Source of the DNA: Aeromicrobium sp. 9AM
GTDB taxonomy: Bacteria; Actinomycetota; Actinomycetes; Propionibacteriales; Nocardioidaceae
Assembly (NCBI RefSeq): GCF_902506105.1
Contig: NZ_LR733304.1
Coordinates: 2,305,832-2,369,831, forward strand
Length of the DNA stretch: 64,000 nucleotides
Direction: 5' to 3'
Part shown: positions 45,863 to 54,090 of the stretch, piece after piece
How positions within the stretch are numbered: position 1 is the first letter of the stretch
How the letters are laid out: the number at the start of each line of letters is the position of its first letter
Position numbers and translations under genes: made by a program
Notes under the pieces: generated by a model
What the model was told of the DNA's origin: nothing
Database searches by the model: none
Seen by the model: the letters and a program-made list of their open reading frames with translations, nothing else

Positions 45863-45929
45863 GACTCCCTTTCAGCGGCCGTGACGTGAGACACAACCTA
45901 CTGCGGGTATGTCAATGACACAACCACTG

Positions 45930-47504
45930 TCAGGGTTGCAGGACCGCCCTGACGGCGGCGCCGATCCTGGCGGTCAGGTCGCGGCGCCCGGACCGGTCGA
46001 TCGGCACCTCGAGGACCCGGATCCCGGGCACGTCCTCCTCGAGCGCGGCGGCGAGGTCGGCCGGGGCGACGCGACGGTGCGACACCCCGTACGCCGCGCA
46101 GAGGGCGGAGATGTCAGCGCCCGTCGGCGTCGCGTAGACCCGCTCGAACGTCGCGGCATACTCCGGCGCGCCCTGCTCGAGCGTCGAGAAGATGCTGCCG
46201 CCGTCGTCGTTGACGACCACGATCGTCAGGTCCGGCCGAGGCTCACCGGGTCCGATCAGCAGGCCGTTGCTGCCGTGCAGGAACGTGAGGTCCCCGACGT
46301 ACGCGATCGAGCGGCTGGACGTACGCGCGAGGGCCGCGCCGATCGCGCTCGACAGCACGCCGTCGATGCCGGCGAGCCCGCGGTTGGCGATGACCAGGCG
46401 CCGCTCGCCGACCGTGTAGGGGCGAGCGACGAGGTCCAGGTCGCGGATGGGGCTGGACGAGCCGATGAACAGCAGCCCTTCGGGCGGCACCGCTGCGTTG
46501 ATCGTGCGCGCGACGTCGTACGGGGTGGTGCCGTCCAGCTCGGCGTCGATCGCCGCGGTCGCCTTCGCATCGGCGGCCTTCCACTCGTCGAGCCAGGCCG
46601 GCTCCGGCTCCCCCGCAGGCTCGACGACCTCGGCGAACCGGACGTTGGGACCGGCCGGCACCGGGAACGTCTCCTGCGTGCCGGCGTGCACGATCTCGAT
46701 GTCGGTGCGGCCCAGGAGCCGCGTGACCGGGCGGGACAGCGTGGCATGACCGAAGCTGACGACGCGCTCGATCTGCTCGGCGAGCGGCGAGTGCTGCAGC
46801 AGCATCCGGTACGCGATGAGGGCCTCGCCGTTGCGCGAGCCCGAGCTGGGTTCGGCGAGCAGCGGCCAGCCGGCGTCGCGGGCCAGCACACGGGCGGGCT
46901 GCTTGGCGTCGTCTCCGGCGACGACGACGGTGCGCGGGCCGATCGGGAGGTGATGTCCTTTCGACAGGCTCAAGGACCGCTCCTTGAGCCTGTCGAAAGG
47001 AACGTCCATCTCGAAGTCCCAGTCGATCGGCTCGACGAGCGGCTCGTCGAGCTCGAGGTTGAGGTGCGCGGGGCCGCCGTCGATCTGGTTGACCCGCTCG
47101 ATGAACGGCACCCCGGGGAAGATCTCGCGCTGGTCGGTGGTCTGGTTGGCGCCGGTACCGCGCAGCCGCGCCGGCCGGTCGGCCGTGACCGCCAGGACCT
47201 CGACACCTGCGTGCCTGGCCTCGAGCATCGCGGGATGGAGATTGGCGACCGCGGTGCCGGACGTGGTGACCACCGGCACGAGCCGCCGCGCCGCCTTGGC
47301 CAGGCCGAGGGCCAGGAACCCGGCCTCGCGCTCATCGACGCGGACGTGCAGGCGGATGAGTCCTTGCTCGTCAGCTGCGGCGAGCGCCAGTGCGAGTGGA
47401 CCCGACCGCGACCCGGGCGACAGCACCGCGTCCGTCACGTGACAGGCCAGCAGCTGCATCACGAATCGCCTGGCGACGCCGACGGCCCGTTGTTCATCTG
47501 TCAT
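45930..47504 (-). CDS. menD: SEPHCHC synthase, with an in-frame palindromic insertion
   Basis: A 524-residue thiamine diphosphate enzyme that adds a 2-oxoglutarate-derived unit to isochorismate. Blocks are TDAVLSPGSRSGPLALAL, VDEREAGFLALGLAKA, VTTSGTAVANLHPAMLEA and the ThDP/Mg site GDLTFLHGSNGLL to VVVNDDGGSIFSTL. Around residues 168-185 the sequence reads VPFDRLKERSLSLSKGHH, encoded by a perfect inverted repeat at 46957-47000; this part sits between the two main domains and looks inserted. The gene is coupled to menC by a four-base overlap. Confidence 0.93.
   Translation of the reverse strand: MTDEQRAVGVARRFVMQLLACHVTDAVLSPGSRSGPLALALAAADEQGLIRLHVRVDEREAGFLALGLAKAARRLVPVVTTSGTAVANLHPAMLEARHAGVEVLAVTADRPARLRGTGANQTTDQREIFPGVPFIERVNQIDGGPAHLNLELDEPLVEPIDWDFEMDVPFDRLKERSLSLSKGHHLPIGPRTVVVAGDDAKQPARVLARDAGWPLLAEPSSGSRNGEALIAYRMLLQHSPLAEQIERVVSFGHATLSRPVTRLLGRTDIEIVHAGTQETFPVPAGPNVRFAEVVEPAGEPEPAWLDEWKAADAKATAAIDAELDGTTPYDVARTINAAVPPEGLLFIGSSSPIRDLDLVARPYTVGERRLVIANRGLAGIDGVLSSAIGAALARTSSRSIAYVGDLTFLHGSNGLLIGPGEPRPDLTIVVVNDDGGSIFSTLEQGAPEYAATFERVYATPTGADISALCAAYGVSHRRVAPADLAAALEEDVPGIRVLEVPIDRSGRRDLTARIGAAVRAVLQP
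46957..47000. repeat. Perfect 20-bp inverted repeat inserted in frame in menD
   Basis: CCTTTCGACAGGCTCAAGGA (46957-46976) and its exact complement (46981-47000) flank a 4-nt loop. Each arm is a copy of the TGAGCCTGTCGA element also found in nuoC2 and nuoG. The 44-bp insertion is read through without a stop. Confidence 0.85.
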
Positions 47505-48445
47505 GCGAGCACCGCTCGTACGGCCGACAGTCGCGCCTGCCAGCGGGCGTCGGTCTCACCGTCGGCGGCCACCGAGTCGTACGCCGCGGGGTCGAGCACC
47601 TGACGCCCGACGGGCAGGAACCCGTCGACGGGCCTCAGCGGCTGGGCGACGACATCGCCGGCGAGCAGCGACGTGGTGGCGAGGCCGCAGGCGTACGGCA
47701 GCTCCGGCAGAGCCGCGGCGAGGGCAAGGCCGGCGGCGAGGCCGATCGACGTCTCGACGGCGCTGGAGACCACGACCGGCAGGCCGATCTGCTCGGCGAT
47801 CCGCAGGCATGCGTGCACGCCGCCGAGCGGCGCGACCTTGAGCACCGCGATGTCGGCGGCCTCGAGCTCGACGACGCGGAACGGGTCGTCGGCCCGGCGG
47901 ATCGACTCGTCGGCCGCGACCGGCACGCCGACCTTGCGGCGTACGGCGGCGAGGTCCTCGACGGACGCACACGGCTGCTCGACGTACTCCAGGCCGTGGG
48001 CGGCCAGGTTGAGGGCCGCGATCGCGCTGATCGCCTCGTCGACGGACCAGCCGCCGTTGGCGTCGACGCGGACCTTGCCCTGGGGCCCGATCGCGTCGCG
48101 CACCGCCTCGACGCGCTCGATGTCGTCGGCGCGGGCCTGCCCCTTCTCGGCGACCTTGACCTTGGCGGTGGAGCAGCCGCTGCGACGCACGATGGCGGCT
48201 GCCTGGTCAGGACCGACGGCCGGGACGGTGCAGTTGACCGCGACCTGCGAGCGTACGGGCGTGGGCCACTCGCGCTCGGCCGAGTCGAGCGCTGCGGCGA
48301 GCCAGGGCGCGCTCTCGCGGGCGTCGTAGTCGAGGAATGGGCTGAACTCGGCCCAGCCGGCCGGGCCTTCGACGAGCATCCCCTCGCGCCGGTCGATGCC
48401 GCGGAACCGCGTCGGCATCGAGATGGCGTACGTACGAAACTGCAC
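47501..48445 (-). CDS. menC: o-Succinylbenzoate synthase
   Basis: A 314-residue enolase-superfamily dehydratase acting after MenD. Conserved residues are visible: the lysine in AKVKVAEKG, the metal ligands in RVDANGGW, EYVEQPC and AADES, and the second lysine in VLKVAPLGG. The GTG start at 48445 has TAGGGT seven bases upstream and no ribosome site, so the menC-menD message is probably leaderless. A longer in-frame start would enter the divergent gene's promoter and was rejected. Confidence 0.92.
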   Translation of the reverse strand: MQFRTYAISMPTRFRGIDRREGMLVEGPAGWAEFSPFLDYDARESAPWLAAALDSAEREWPTPVRSQVAVNCTVPAVGPDQAAAIVRRSGCSTAKVKVAEKGQARADDIERVEAVRDAIGPQGKVRVDANGGWSVDEAISAIAALNLAAHGLEYVEQPCASVEDLAAVRRKVGVPVAADESIRRADDPFRVVELEAADIAVLKVAPLGGVHACLRIAEQIGLPVVVSSAVETSIGLAAGLALAAALPELPYACGLATTSLLAGDVVAQPLRPVDGFLPVGRQVLDPAAYDSVAADGETDARWQARLSAVRAVLA

Positions 48446-48452
48446 GAGTTGA

Positions 48453-48476
48453 ACCCTAGCCCCGCCGTCGTACTGT
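48453..48476. promoter_or_regulatory. Back-to-back leaderless promoters of menC-menD and the NAD(P)-binding protein
   Basis: Minus-strand TAGGGT (48458-48453) ends seven bases before the menC GTG. Plus-strand TACTGT (48471-48476) ends six bases before the ATG at 48483. The intergenic region is only 37 bp. Confidence 0.6.
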
Positions 48477-48482
48477 CGAACC

Positions 48483-49142
48483 ATGACTCGAATCGCCATC
48501 GTCGGGGGCCACGGCAAGATCGCCCGCCTCCTGATCCCCCAGCTCGCCGCCGCCGGACACCAGCCTGTGGCGCTTGTCCGCAACCCCGACTACACGGCCG
48601 AGCTCGAGGGTCTCGGCGCCGAGGTCGGCATCCTCGACATCGAGCAGGACGACGCGGACGCGTTCGCTTCGTCGTTCGGTGACGCCGAAGCGGTGGTGTT
48701 CGCCGCGGGCGGCGGCCCCGACGGCAACATCGAGCGCAAGCGGACCGTCGACCTCGAGGGCTCGCTCAAGTCGATCGAGGGTGCGCGCAAGGCGGGCATC
48801 TCCCGGTTCGTGCAGATCTCCGCGATCGCCGTCGACCAGCCGATCGACGCCGATGCGGGCGACGTCTGGACGGCGTACGTCGAGGCCAAGCGCGACGCCG
48901 ACATCGCCCTGCGCGGCAGCGACCTGGACTGGACGATCATCCGGCCCGGCGGCCTGACCGACGACGAGCCGACCGGGCACGTCGAGCTGGCCGAGACGGT
49001 CGAGCGCGGGCAGGTGCCTCGTGCCGATGTCGCCGCCGTGATCGTCGCGGCGCTCGACGAGCCGGCCACGATCAACCGTCAGTGGGAGCTCGTCAGCGGC
49101 GAGCACCCGATCGACGACGCGATCGCCGGCGCGGTGGCCTGA
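48483..49142 (+). CDS. NAD(P)-binding Rossmann protein (YwnB/atypical SDR type)
   Basis: A 219-residue atypical short-chain dehydrogenase-like protein with the nucleotide loop IVGGHGKIARLLIP at its N-terminus, the FAAGGGPDGN strand end, and WTAYVEAKRDADIALRGSDLDWTIIRPGGL. The catalytic Tyr-x3-Lys of classical SDRs is only partly recognisable (YVEAK), so it may be an oxidoreductase or a redox-sensing NmrA-like protein. It is divergent from menC and has no proven link with menaquinone synthesis. No ribosome site is seen; a leaderless start is likely. Confidence 0.85.
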   Translation: MTRIAIVGGHGKIARLLIPQLAAAGHQPVALVRNPDYTAELEGLGAEVGILDIEQDDADAFASSFGDAEAVVFAAGGGPDGNIERKRTVDLEGSLKSIEGARKAGISRFVQISAIAVDQPIDADAGDVWTAYVEAKRDADIALRGSDLDWTIIRPGGLTDDEPTGHVELAETVERGQVPRADVAAVIVAALDEPATINRQWELVSGEHPIDDAIAGAVA

Positions 49143-49170
49143 GGCGCGCCGCAGGCAGCGCCGGCTGACG

Positions 49171-49251
49171 AGTCTCTTAGCGCCTGCCGAGGAGGTCAAA
49201 AGCCTGCGCAAGCTGAGCAGGAACCACCTCGTCGGTGGGCGCTAAGTGACT
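49171..49251. terminator. Imperfect long hairpin between convergent genes
   Basis: An arm beginning AGTCTCTTAGCGCC (49171) pairs, with about four mismatches over 25 bp, with the arm ending GGGCGCTAAGTGACT (49251). The loop contains a smaller CCTGC/GCAGG stem. It lies between the NAD(P)-binding gene and menE, and its core (GTGACTTAGCGCC) resembles the hairpin at 38724. Confidence 0.65.
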
Positions 49252-49285
49252 TGTCAGCGTCACTAGGTCGTAGGCCGGGAACTAC

Positions 49286-50329
49286 TCAGCCGGCTGAACG
49301 ACGCAACCCCTCCCGGTCCACCTTGCCGCCGGGCAGCAGAGGCAGGGCATCGACGAGGACGACTTCTCGTGGCGCCCACGCCCTCGGCAGCCCGGCCTCC
49401 TCGACCCCGTCGCGCAGCTCGTCGAGGCGCAGCCCGTCGAGGCACACCGCGTCGTCGGGCACGAGGAACGCGACGACCCGAGACCCCCACTCCTCGTCCG
49501 GCACGCCGATCGCCACCGCATCTCGCACTCCCTCGTACGTACGCAGAGCCGCCGTCACGGCCGGCAGTGGCACGTTGACGCCGCCGCTGATGACGACGTC
49601 GTCGATCCGGCCGGTGACCCGCAGCCGCCCCTCGTCATCGATCTCGCCGAGGTCCGCCGTGGCGAACCAGCCGTCGTGCAGCACTCGCGCGGTCGCCTCG
49701 GCATCGGCGTAGCCGTCGAACAGCATCGGGCCGGCGAGCTGCACCTGACCCGATTCGTCGATGCGCATCTGCACACCGTCGAGCGGGACCCCGTCGTAGA
49801 CACAACCCCCACACGTCTCGCTCATCCCGTACGTCCGCACGACCCGCACGCCGGCCGACCGCAGCGCGTCGAGCAGGTCCGACGGCACGGCGGCACCGCC
49901 GATCAGCACCGCGTCGAGATCCGCGAGCACCCCGACCTCGCCGGACTCCACGAGCCGGTGCGCCTGTGTGGGCACCAGCGAGGCGTACCGTCGCTCCCCC
50001 GGCACCGCAGCGATCGCCGCCGCCAGCGACGCGTGCTCATCGGCGTACGCGGGCTCGAGCCCGGCGACCGCAGAGCGTACGAGCACCTGCAGGCCCCCGA
50101 CGCCCGTGACCGGCATGGCCTGCAACCAGCCACCCGGGCCGCCGAGACGGGCGAGGCTCGCGTGCGCCGAGGCCAGCACCGCTGCGTGGGACAGCACGAC
50201 GTCCTTGGGCTCGCCGGTGCTGCCGGACGTACGGATCACGATCGGCTCGCCCCCGTCGCGCACCCACGCCTCGACGAGGGCGAACACCTCGCGGGGCGCC
50301 CCCGCGACCGGCCGGAGGCTGGGGCTCAT
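49286..50329 (-). CDS. menE: o-Succinylbenzoate-CoA ligase
   Basis: A 347-residue adenylate-forming enzyme that activates o-succinylbenzoate with CoA. The motifs are RTSGSTGEPKDVVLSH (ATP loop), RTYGMSETCGGCVY, GRIDDVVISGGVNVP and the C-terminal PLLPGGKVDREGL with the catalytic lysine. It is shorter than canonical acyl-CoA ligases, as usual for actinobacterial MenE, because the N-terminal part is reduced. Its ATG overlaps the stop of the upstream HTH gene (ATGA). MenB, the next enzyme, is not in the window. Confidence 0.91.
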   Translation of the reverse strand: MSPSLRPVAGAPREVFALVEAWVRDGGEPIVIRTSGSTGEPKDVVLSHAAVLASAHASLARLGGPGGWLQAMPVTGVGGLQVLVRSAVAGLEPAYADEHASLAAAIAAVPGERRYASLVPTQAHRLVESGEVGVLADLDAVLIGGAAVPSDLLDALRSAGVRVVRTYGMSETCGGCVYDGVPLDGVQMRIDESGQVQLAGPMLFDGYADAEATARVLHDGWFATADLGEIDDEGRLRVTGRIDDVVISGGVNVPLPAVTAALRTYEGVRDAVAIGVPDEEWGSRVVAFLVPDDAVCLDGLRLDELRDGVEEAGLPRAWAPREVVLVDALPLLPGGKVDREGLRRSAG

Positions 50330-50886
50330 GCCGGCTCGCCGGGCTCGGCGGGGGCGTCAAGGTGCCGCTTGAGGTACGTCCACGGGAACCACATCGTGCC
50401 GATGCGCTCCCACCCCTTGGCCTCGAGGTCCTTGGCCTTGCGGCTGCCGACCACGGCCCGCCTGTGCTCCCACTGCACGGGCGACTTCTCGACGTCATGG
50501 AACAGCGGGCCGTAGCCGATCGAGTGCCAGCCGTGGCGTCCCCAGGCGTTGAGCACGTCGATCTCGTTGAACGCGGTCAGGCCGACGAGCTGGCGGTGCT
50601 CGGCGGTGCCAGGGATCGGCTGCGGGCGGTGGCCGAAGCGTTGCTGCGCGGCCTGCCGGCTCATGCCGAGGGCCGAGCCGATCGCCTCCCAGCTCCAGCC
50701 GGCGGCGCGCGCCGACGTCACGGCGGAGCGCAGCAGACGCCCGGCCTCCTCGTGCGTACGGTTGGTCAGCACGACCAGATCGAGGTGCGCCTGGGCCTCG
50801 CTCTCGAGGCGGCGCTCGATCGTCGGATCGAGTCGGGCGATGGCGCGGCCGATCAGGCCGGAGAACTCCTCGTCGTCGATCGTCAT
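50326..50886 (-). CDS. Small HTH-containing protein upstream of menE
   Basis: A 186-residue cytoplasmic protein. Residues about 50-80 contain a helix-turn-helix-like segment (SARAAGWSWEAIGSALGMSRQAAQQRFG), seen in many actinobacterial proteins of unknown function. The C-terminal part has FNEIDVLNAWGRHGWHSIGYGPLFHDV, which may bind a ligand or partner. The ATG at 50886 is leaderless: -35 TTGACG and -10 TAGCGT with 17-bp spacing end seven bases upstream. A TTGACG/CGTCAA palindrome overlaps this promoter, suggesting autoregulation. Coupled to menE, it could regulate menaquinone genes, but that is inference. Confidence 0.7.
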   Translation of the reverse strand: MTIDDEEFSGLIGRAIARLDPTIERRLESEAQAHLDLVVLTNRTHEEAGRLLRSAVTSARAAGWSWEAIGSALGMSRQAAQQRFGHRPQPIPGTAEHRQLVGLTAFNEIDVLNAWGRHGWHSIGYGPLFHDVEKSPVQWEHRRAVVGSRKAKDLEAKGWERIGTMWFPWTYLKRHLDAPAEPGEPA

Positions 50887-50893
50887 GCTGTCA

Positions 50894-50935
50894 ACGCTAA
50901 CTTGACGACCCAATCGCGTCAACTCGACGTTGACA
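50894..50935. promoter_or_regulatory. Divergent promoter region of the HTH-menE pair and menA
   Basis: Minus strand: TTGACG (50922-50917), 17 bp, TAGCGT (50899-50894), then seven bases to the ATG at 50886. Plus strand: TTGACA (50930-50935) is a consensus -35 pointing to menA. TTGACG at 50902-50907 and CGTCAA at 50917-50922 form a palindrome that the HTH protein might bind. Confidence 0.6.
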
Positions 50936-50962
50936 GACTGTCAGGTGGCAGACTGGTCGTTC

Positions 50963-51850
50963 GTGACCACCCCCAGCCTCTCGCCCACCCAGCTCTGGGT
51001 CGCCGGCGCCCGCCCCCGCACCCTTCCGGCCGCCGTCGCTCCGGTCCTGGCCGGCACCGGTGCCGCCGCCTTCGCCGACGCGTACGTCTGGTGGAAGGCC
51101 CTGCTCGCGCTCGGGGTGTCGCTCTCGCTGCAGATCGGCGTCAACTACGCCAACGACTACTCCGACGGCATCAAGGGCACCGACAACGACCGCGTCGGCC
51201 CGCTGCGGCTCGTCGGCTCCGGGCTCGTGCCGGCGGGCAAGGTCAAGCGGGCGGCGTTGCTGTTCCTCGCGCTCGGTGGCGCCTTCGGCTTCGCCCTGGC
51301 CGCGACCTCGAGCTGGTGGCTCCTGCTGGTCGGCGTCGCCGCGATCGGAGCGGCGTGGACGTACACGGGCGGGCCCTCTCCGTACGGCTACCGGGCGCTC
51401 GGCGAGGTCAGCGTCTTCGTGTTCTTCGGCCTCGTCGCGGTGCTCGGCACGGCGTACGCGCAGATCGGTGAATTCACCTGGCTCGCGGGCGCGTGTGCGC
51501 TCGGCGTCGGCTCACTGGCCTGCGCGATCCTCGTCGCCAACAACCTGCGCGACATCCCGACCGACTCGGTGACGGGCAAGAAGACCCTCGCGGTCGTGCT
51601 GGGCGACAGGTGGACCCGGCGGTTCTACGCGTTCCTCCTGCTCGTTGCGATCGCCGCGCTGGTGTGGGCCTCGGTGTTCACGCTCTGGGCCCTGCTCGGG
51701 CTCGCGATGGTGCCTCTGGCCGTACGCGCCCGCCAGGTCGTCGCGTCGGGCGGCAAGGGCATGGCGCTGATACCGGTCCTGCGCGACACGGGCCTGGCGG
51801 AGTTGGTGTACGCCGTCGGGCTGGCGCTCGGGCTGTTCATCGGGGCCTGA
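50963..51850 (+). CDS. menA: 1,4-Dihydroxy-2-naphthoate polyprenyltransferase
   Basis: A 295-residue UbiA-family membrane enzyme with about eight helices that attaches the polyprenyl chain to dihydroxynaphthoate. Both aspartate-rich loops are visible: NYANDYSDGIKGTDNDR and NNLRDIPTDSVTGKKTLAV. The start is GTG at 50963 (MTTPSLSPTQLWVAGARPRTLPAAVAP); an earlier TTG frame extends into the promoter and was rejected. The diphosphate-chain substrate may come from the synthase at 17978-18967. The next gene starts two bases after its stop. Confidence 0.92.
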   Translation: MTTPSLSPTQLWVAGARPRTLPAAVAPVLAGTGAAAFADAYVWWKALLALGVSLSLQIGVNYANDYSDGIKGTDNDRVGPLRLVGSGLVPAGKVKRAALLFLALGGAFGFALAATSSWWLLLVGVAAIGAAWTYTGGPSPYGYRALGEVSVFVFFGLVAVLGTAYAQIGEFTWLAGACALGVGSLACAILVANNLRDIPTDSVTGKKTLAVVLGDRWTRRFYAFLLLVAIAALVWASVFTLWALLGLAMVPLAVRARQVVASGGKGMALIPVLRDTGLAELVYAVGLALGLFIGA

Positions 51851-51851
51851 C

Positions 51852-52346
51852 GTGCTGCGCGTCGCGGTCCTCGCCGACACCCACGCGCCGCGCTTCTGGA
51901 AGTCCATGCCGGCAGCCGTCGCCGAGCAGCTGACCGATGTCGACGTCATCCTGCACGCCGGCGACGTGTGCACGCCCAGCGTGCTCGACGAGCTTGCCGC
52001 GTACGCCCCGGTGCACGTCGTGCTCGGCAACAACGACGGACCTGACGTCGCCGCGTGGGGCGCGCCGGAGACGCTCGAGCTCGACCTCGACGGCCTCAAG
52101 GTCGCCATGATCCACATCTCTGGTGACAAGGTCGGGCGTGCCGCCCGTATGCGCGGCCGGTTCCCCGACGCCGACCTCGTCGTGTTCGGTCACTCGCACA
52201 TCCCGTGGGACACCGAGCAGGACGGCCAGCGACTGTTCAATCCCGGCTCGCCGACCGACAAACGGCGTCAGCCCCACGGCACGATGGGCCGCCTCGTGAT
52301 CGACGACGGCGTCCTGCTGTCGGCCGAGATCATTCCAGTCAGCTAG
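51852..52346 (+). CDS. YfcE/MJ0936-family metallophosphoesterase
   Basis: A 164-residue calcineurin-like phosphoesterase. Metal-binding blocks are VAVLADTHAPRF, VILHAGDVCTP, VVLGNNDGPD and, near the end, VVFGHSHIPW. The physiological phosphoester is unknown for most members. It follows menA by two bases with a GTG start, so the two are probably cotranscribed. It ends ten bases from the convergent cysteine desulfhydrase-like gene with no hairpin between. Confidence 0.9.
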   Translation: MLRVAVLADTHAPRFWKSMPAAVAEQLTDVDVILHAGDVCTPSVLDELAAYAPVHVVLGNNDGPDVAAWGAPETLELDLDGLKVAMIHISGDKVGRAARMRGRFPDADLVVFGHSHIPWDTEQDGQRLFNPGSPTDKRRQPHGTMGRLVIDDGVLLSAEIIPVS

Positions 52347-52356
52347 CGCCGAGCGG

Positions 52357-53442
52357 TCACGTGACGGCCGGCAGCACTCCGGTCGTGTCGAACTCGGCGA
52401 GCGCAGCGGCGTACGGGGCGATGTCGAGACCCTTGGACTCGAGCCACGCGTCGTCGTAGTAGGTGTGCCCGTAGCGTTCGCCGCCGTCGCACAGCAGCGT
52501 CACGACGCTGCCGGACTCACCCTTGCCGCGCATCTCGGTGATGAGCTGGAGCGACGCCCACACGTTGGTGCCGGTCGAGCCGCCGACGCGCCGGCCGAGG
52601 ATGTCGGACACCCAGCGCATCGCCGCGATCGAGGCGGCGTCGGGCACGTGGACCATGTCGTCGATGACCCCGCCGACGAACGACTTCTCGACCCGCATCC
52701 GGCCGATGCCCTCGATGCGGGAAGGCTGATCGGTCGTGACGTCGGACCGGTCGGCCTCCCAGCCGCCGAAGAAGGCGGAGTTCTCGGGATCGGCCACCAC
52801 GACCCGGGTGTCGTGCCGGCGGTAGCGGACGAACCGACCGATCGTCGCCGACGTCCCGCCGGTGCCGGCGCCCACCACGATGAGGCTCGGGCAGGGGTGC
52901 GGCTCGGCGGCCAGCTGCTCGAAGATCGACTCGGCGATGTTGTTGTTGCCCCGCCAGTCGGTGGCCCGCTCGGCGAACGTGAACTGGTCCATGTAGTGCC
53001 CGCCGCACTTGCTCGCGAGCTGCTGGGCCACGTCGTAGACCGTGCCGGGGTCGTCGACCAGGTGACACTGGCCGCCGTAGAACTCGATCAGGTCGATCTT
53101 CTCCGGGCTCGTCGTGGCCGGCATGACCGCGACGAACGGCAGCCCGACGAGACGCGCGAAGTAGGCCTCGCTGACCGCCGTCGAACCACTGGACGCCTCG
53201 ATGACCGTCGTCTCGGGCTTGAGCCAGCCGTTGCACAAGGCGTACAGGAACAGGGACCGGGCGAGGCGGTGCTTGAGGCTGCCGGTGGGGTGGACCGACT
53301 CGTCCTTGAGGTAGAGGTCGATTCCCGGGACCGGGATCGGCAGCACGTGCAGGTGGGTGTCGGCGCTGCGGTTGGCGTCGGCGTCGACCCGCCGGATGGC
53401 CTCGGCGATCCAGGCGCGGCTCTCAGTCGACGTCTTCGGCAT
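52357..53442 (-). CDS. PLP-dependent cysteine synthase/L-cysteine desulfhydrase (Cds1-like)
   Basis: A 361-residue fold-type II PLP enzyme. The PLP lysine is in [15 protein letters not shown], the substrate loop is [12 protein letters not shown], and the phosphate-binding glycine loop is [15 protein letters not shown]. Overall layout, with the C-terminal [19 protein letters not shown], resembles actinobacterial Cds1-type cysteine desulfhydrases, which release hydrogen sulfide. A cysteine or cystathionine synthase role cannot be excluded by sequence. It overlaps the upstream DUF4229 gene by 20 bases. Confidence 0.82.
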   Translation of the reverse strand: MPKTSTESRAWIAEAIRRVDADANRSADTHLHVLPIPVPGIDLYLKDESVHPTGSLKHRLARSLFLYALCNGWLKPETTVIEASSGSTAVSEAYFARLVGLPFVAVMPATTSPEKIDLIEFYGGQCHLVDDPGTVYDVAQQLASKCGGHYMDQFTFAERATDWRGNNNIAESIFEQLAAEPHPCPSLIVVGAGTGGTSATIGRFVRYRRHDTRVVVADPENSAFFGGWEADRSDVTTDQPSRIEGIGRMRVEKSFVGGVIDDMVHVPDAASIAAMRWVSDILGRRVGGSTGTNVWASLQLITEMRGKGESGSVVTLLCDGGERYGHTYYDDAWLESKGLDIAPYAAALAEFDTTGVLPAVT

Positions 53443-53689
53443 TGCGCGACTCCTCGATGCGTTGCGTCATGCGCGCGGCCCGCTCCTGGACGTTCTGGGC
53501 GAGGTTGTCGCGCAGCCCGGCGAGCGCGAAGATCGAGATCACCGACGAGAGCACGAGCGAGATCAGCAGCACCAGGAGCGACGTGAGGTTGCCCCACTCG
53601 ACCCAGATCGACGCGATCAGCCAGACCACACCGAACGTCACCGCGAACACGGCGAGGCGGGCGAGCGTGTAGGTCCAGAAAGCCTTCAT
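53423..53689 (-). CDS. DUF4229 small membrane protein
   Basis: An 88-residue protein with two membrane helices (about residues 8-28 and 33-58) and a charged C-terminal tail, matching the actinobacterial DUF4229 pattern ([17 protein letters not shown]...). The function is unknown. TAGGCT lies six bases before the ATG, so it is probably leaderless. It overlaps the cysteine desulfhydrase-like gene downstream and is divergent from the PLDc_N-type protein. Confidence 0.82.
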   Translation of the reverse strand: MKAFWTYTLARLAVFAVTFGVVWLIASIWVEWGNLTSLLVLLISLVLSSVISIFALAGLRDNLAQNVQERAARMTQRIEESRNAEDVD

Positions 53690-53695
53690 GTCGGC

Positions 53696-53751
53696 AGCCT
53701 AATCGTTCGGGAAGTCAGCCAGAGAGCCGGTTGCGGTGCCACCGGTACGGT
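53696..53751. promoter_or_regulatory. Divergent leaderless promoters of the two small membrane protein genes
   Basis: Minus-strand TAGGCT (53701-53696) ends six bases before the ATG at 53689. Plus-strand TACGGT (53746-53751) ends six bases before the ATG at 53758. Confidence 0.55.
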
Positions 53752-53757
53752 TGACGC

Positions 53758-54024
53758 ATGGGCAAGTTCGTACTGATCGTCATCAGTCTGGCCCTGTTCG
53801 TCTACGCGTTGTTCGACCTCGTCGCGACGCCCCGGGAGCGGGTCCGCTACATCCCCAAGCCGATCTGGTTCGTGGTGATCCTGCTGATCGCGATCGGCCC
53901 GCTGCTGTGGCTGCTCCTCGGCCGCGAGCGATCGGCGCCCGGCGGCAGCCGGCCCAAGCCGACTCGCCCCGACCCGGGCCCGCGCGGTCCCGACGACGAC
54001 CCCGACTACCTCCGCGGCCTCTAG
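53758..54024 (+). CDS. Small membrane protein with PLDc_N-like domain
   Basis: An 88-residue protein with two membrane helices and the intervening motif VATPRERVRYIPKPIWFVVILLI, typical of the phospholipase-D nuclease N-terminal (PLDc_N) domain found as a stand-alone protein in actinobacteria. The proline/arginine-rich tail RPKPTRPDPGPRGPDDDPDYLRGL is probably cytoplasmic. No catalytic domain follows. The role is unknown. Confidence 0.85.
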   Translation: MGKFVLIVISLALFVYALFDLVATPRERVRYIPKPIWFVVILLIAIGPLLWLLLGRERSAPGGSRPKPTRPDPGPRGPDDDPDYLRGL

Positions 54025-54030
54025 CCCTCC

Positions 54031-54090
54031 ACTTTTGAAGCGTTGCGGCCCAAGATCTCCGTCAGAGTGGGCCGCAAGCCATCAAACGTT
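54031..54090. terminator. Long hairpin of the CTTTTGAAGCGTTGCGGCCC type (left copy)
   Basis: TTTTGAAGCGTTGCGGCCCA (54033-54052) pairs with TGGGCCGCAAGCCATCAAA (54068-54086) with about three mismatches. The right arm includes the stop codon of the convergent DUF559 gene (54082-54084). A near-identical sequence lies inverted at 55140-55161. Confidence 0.75.
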
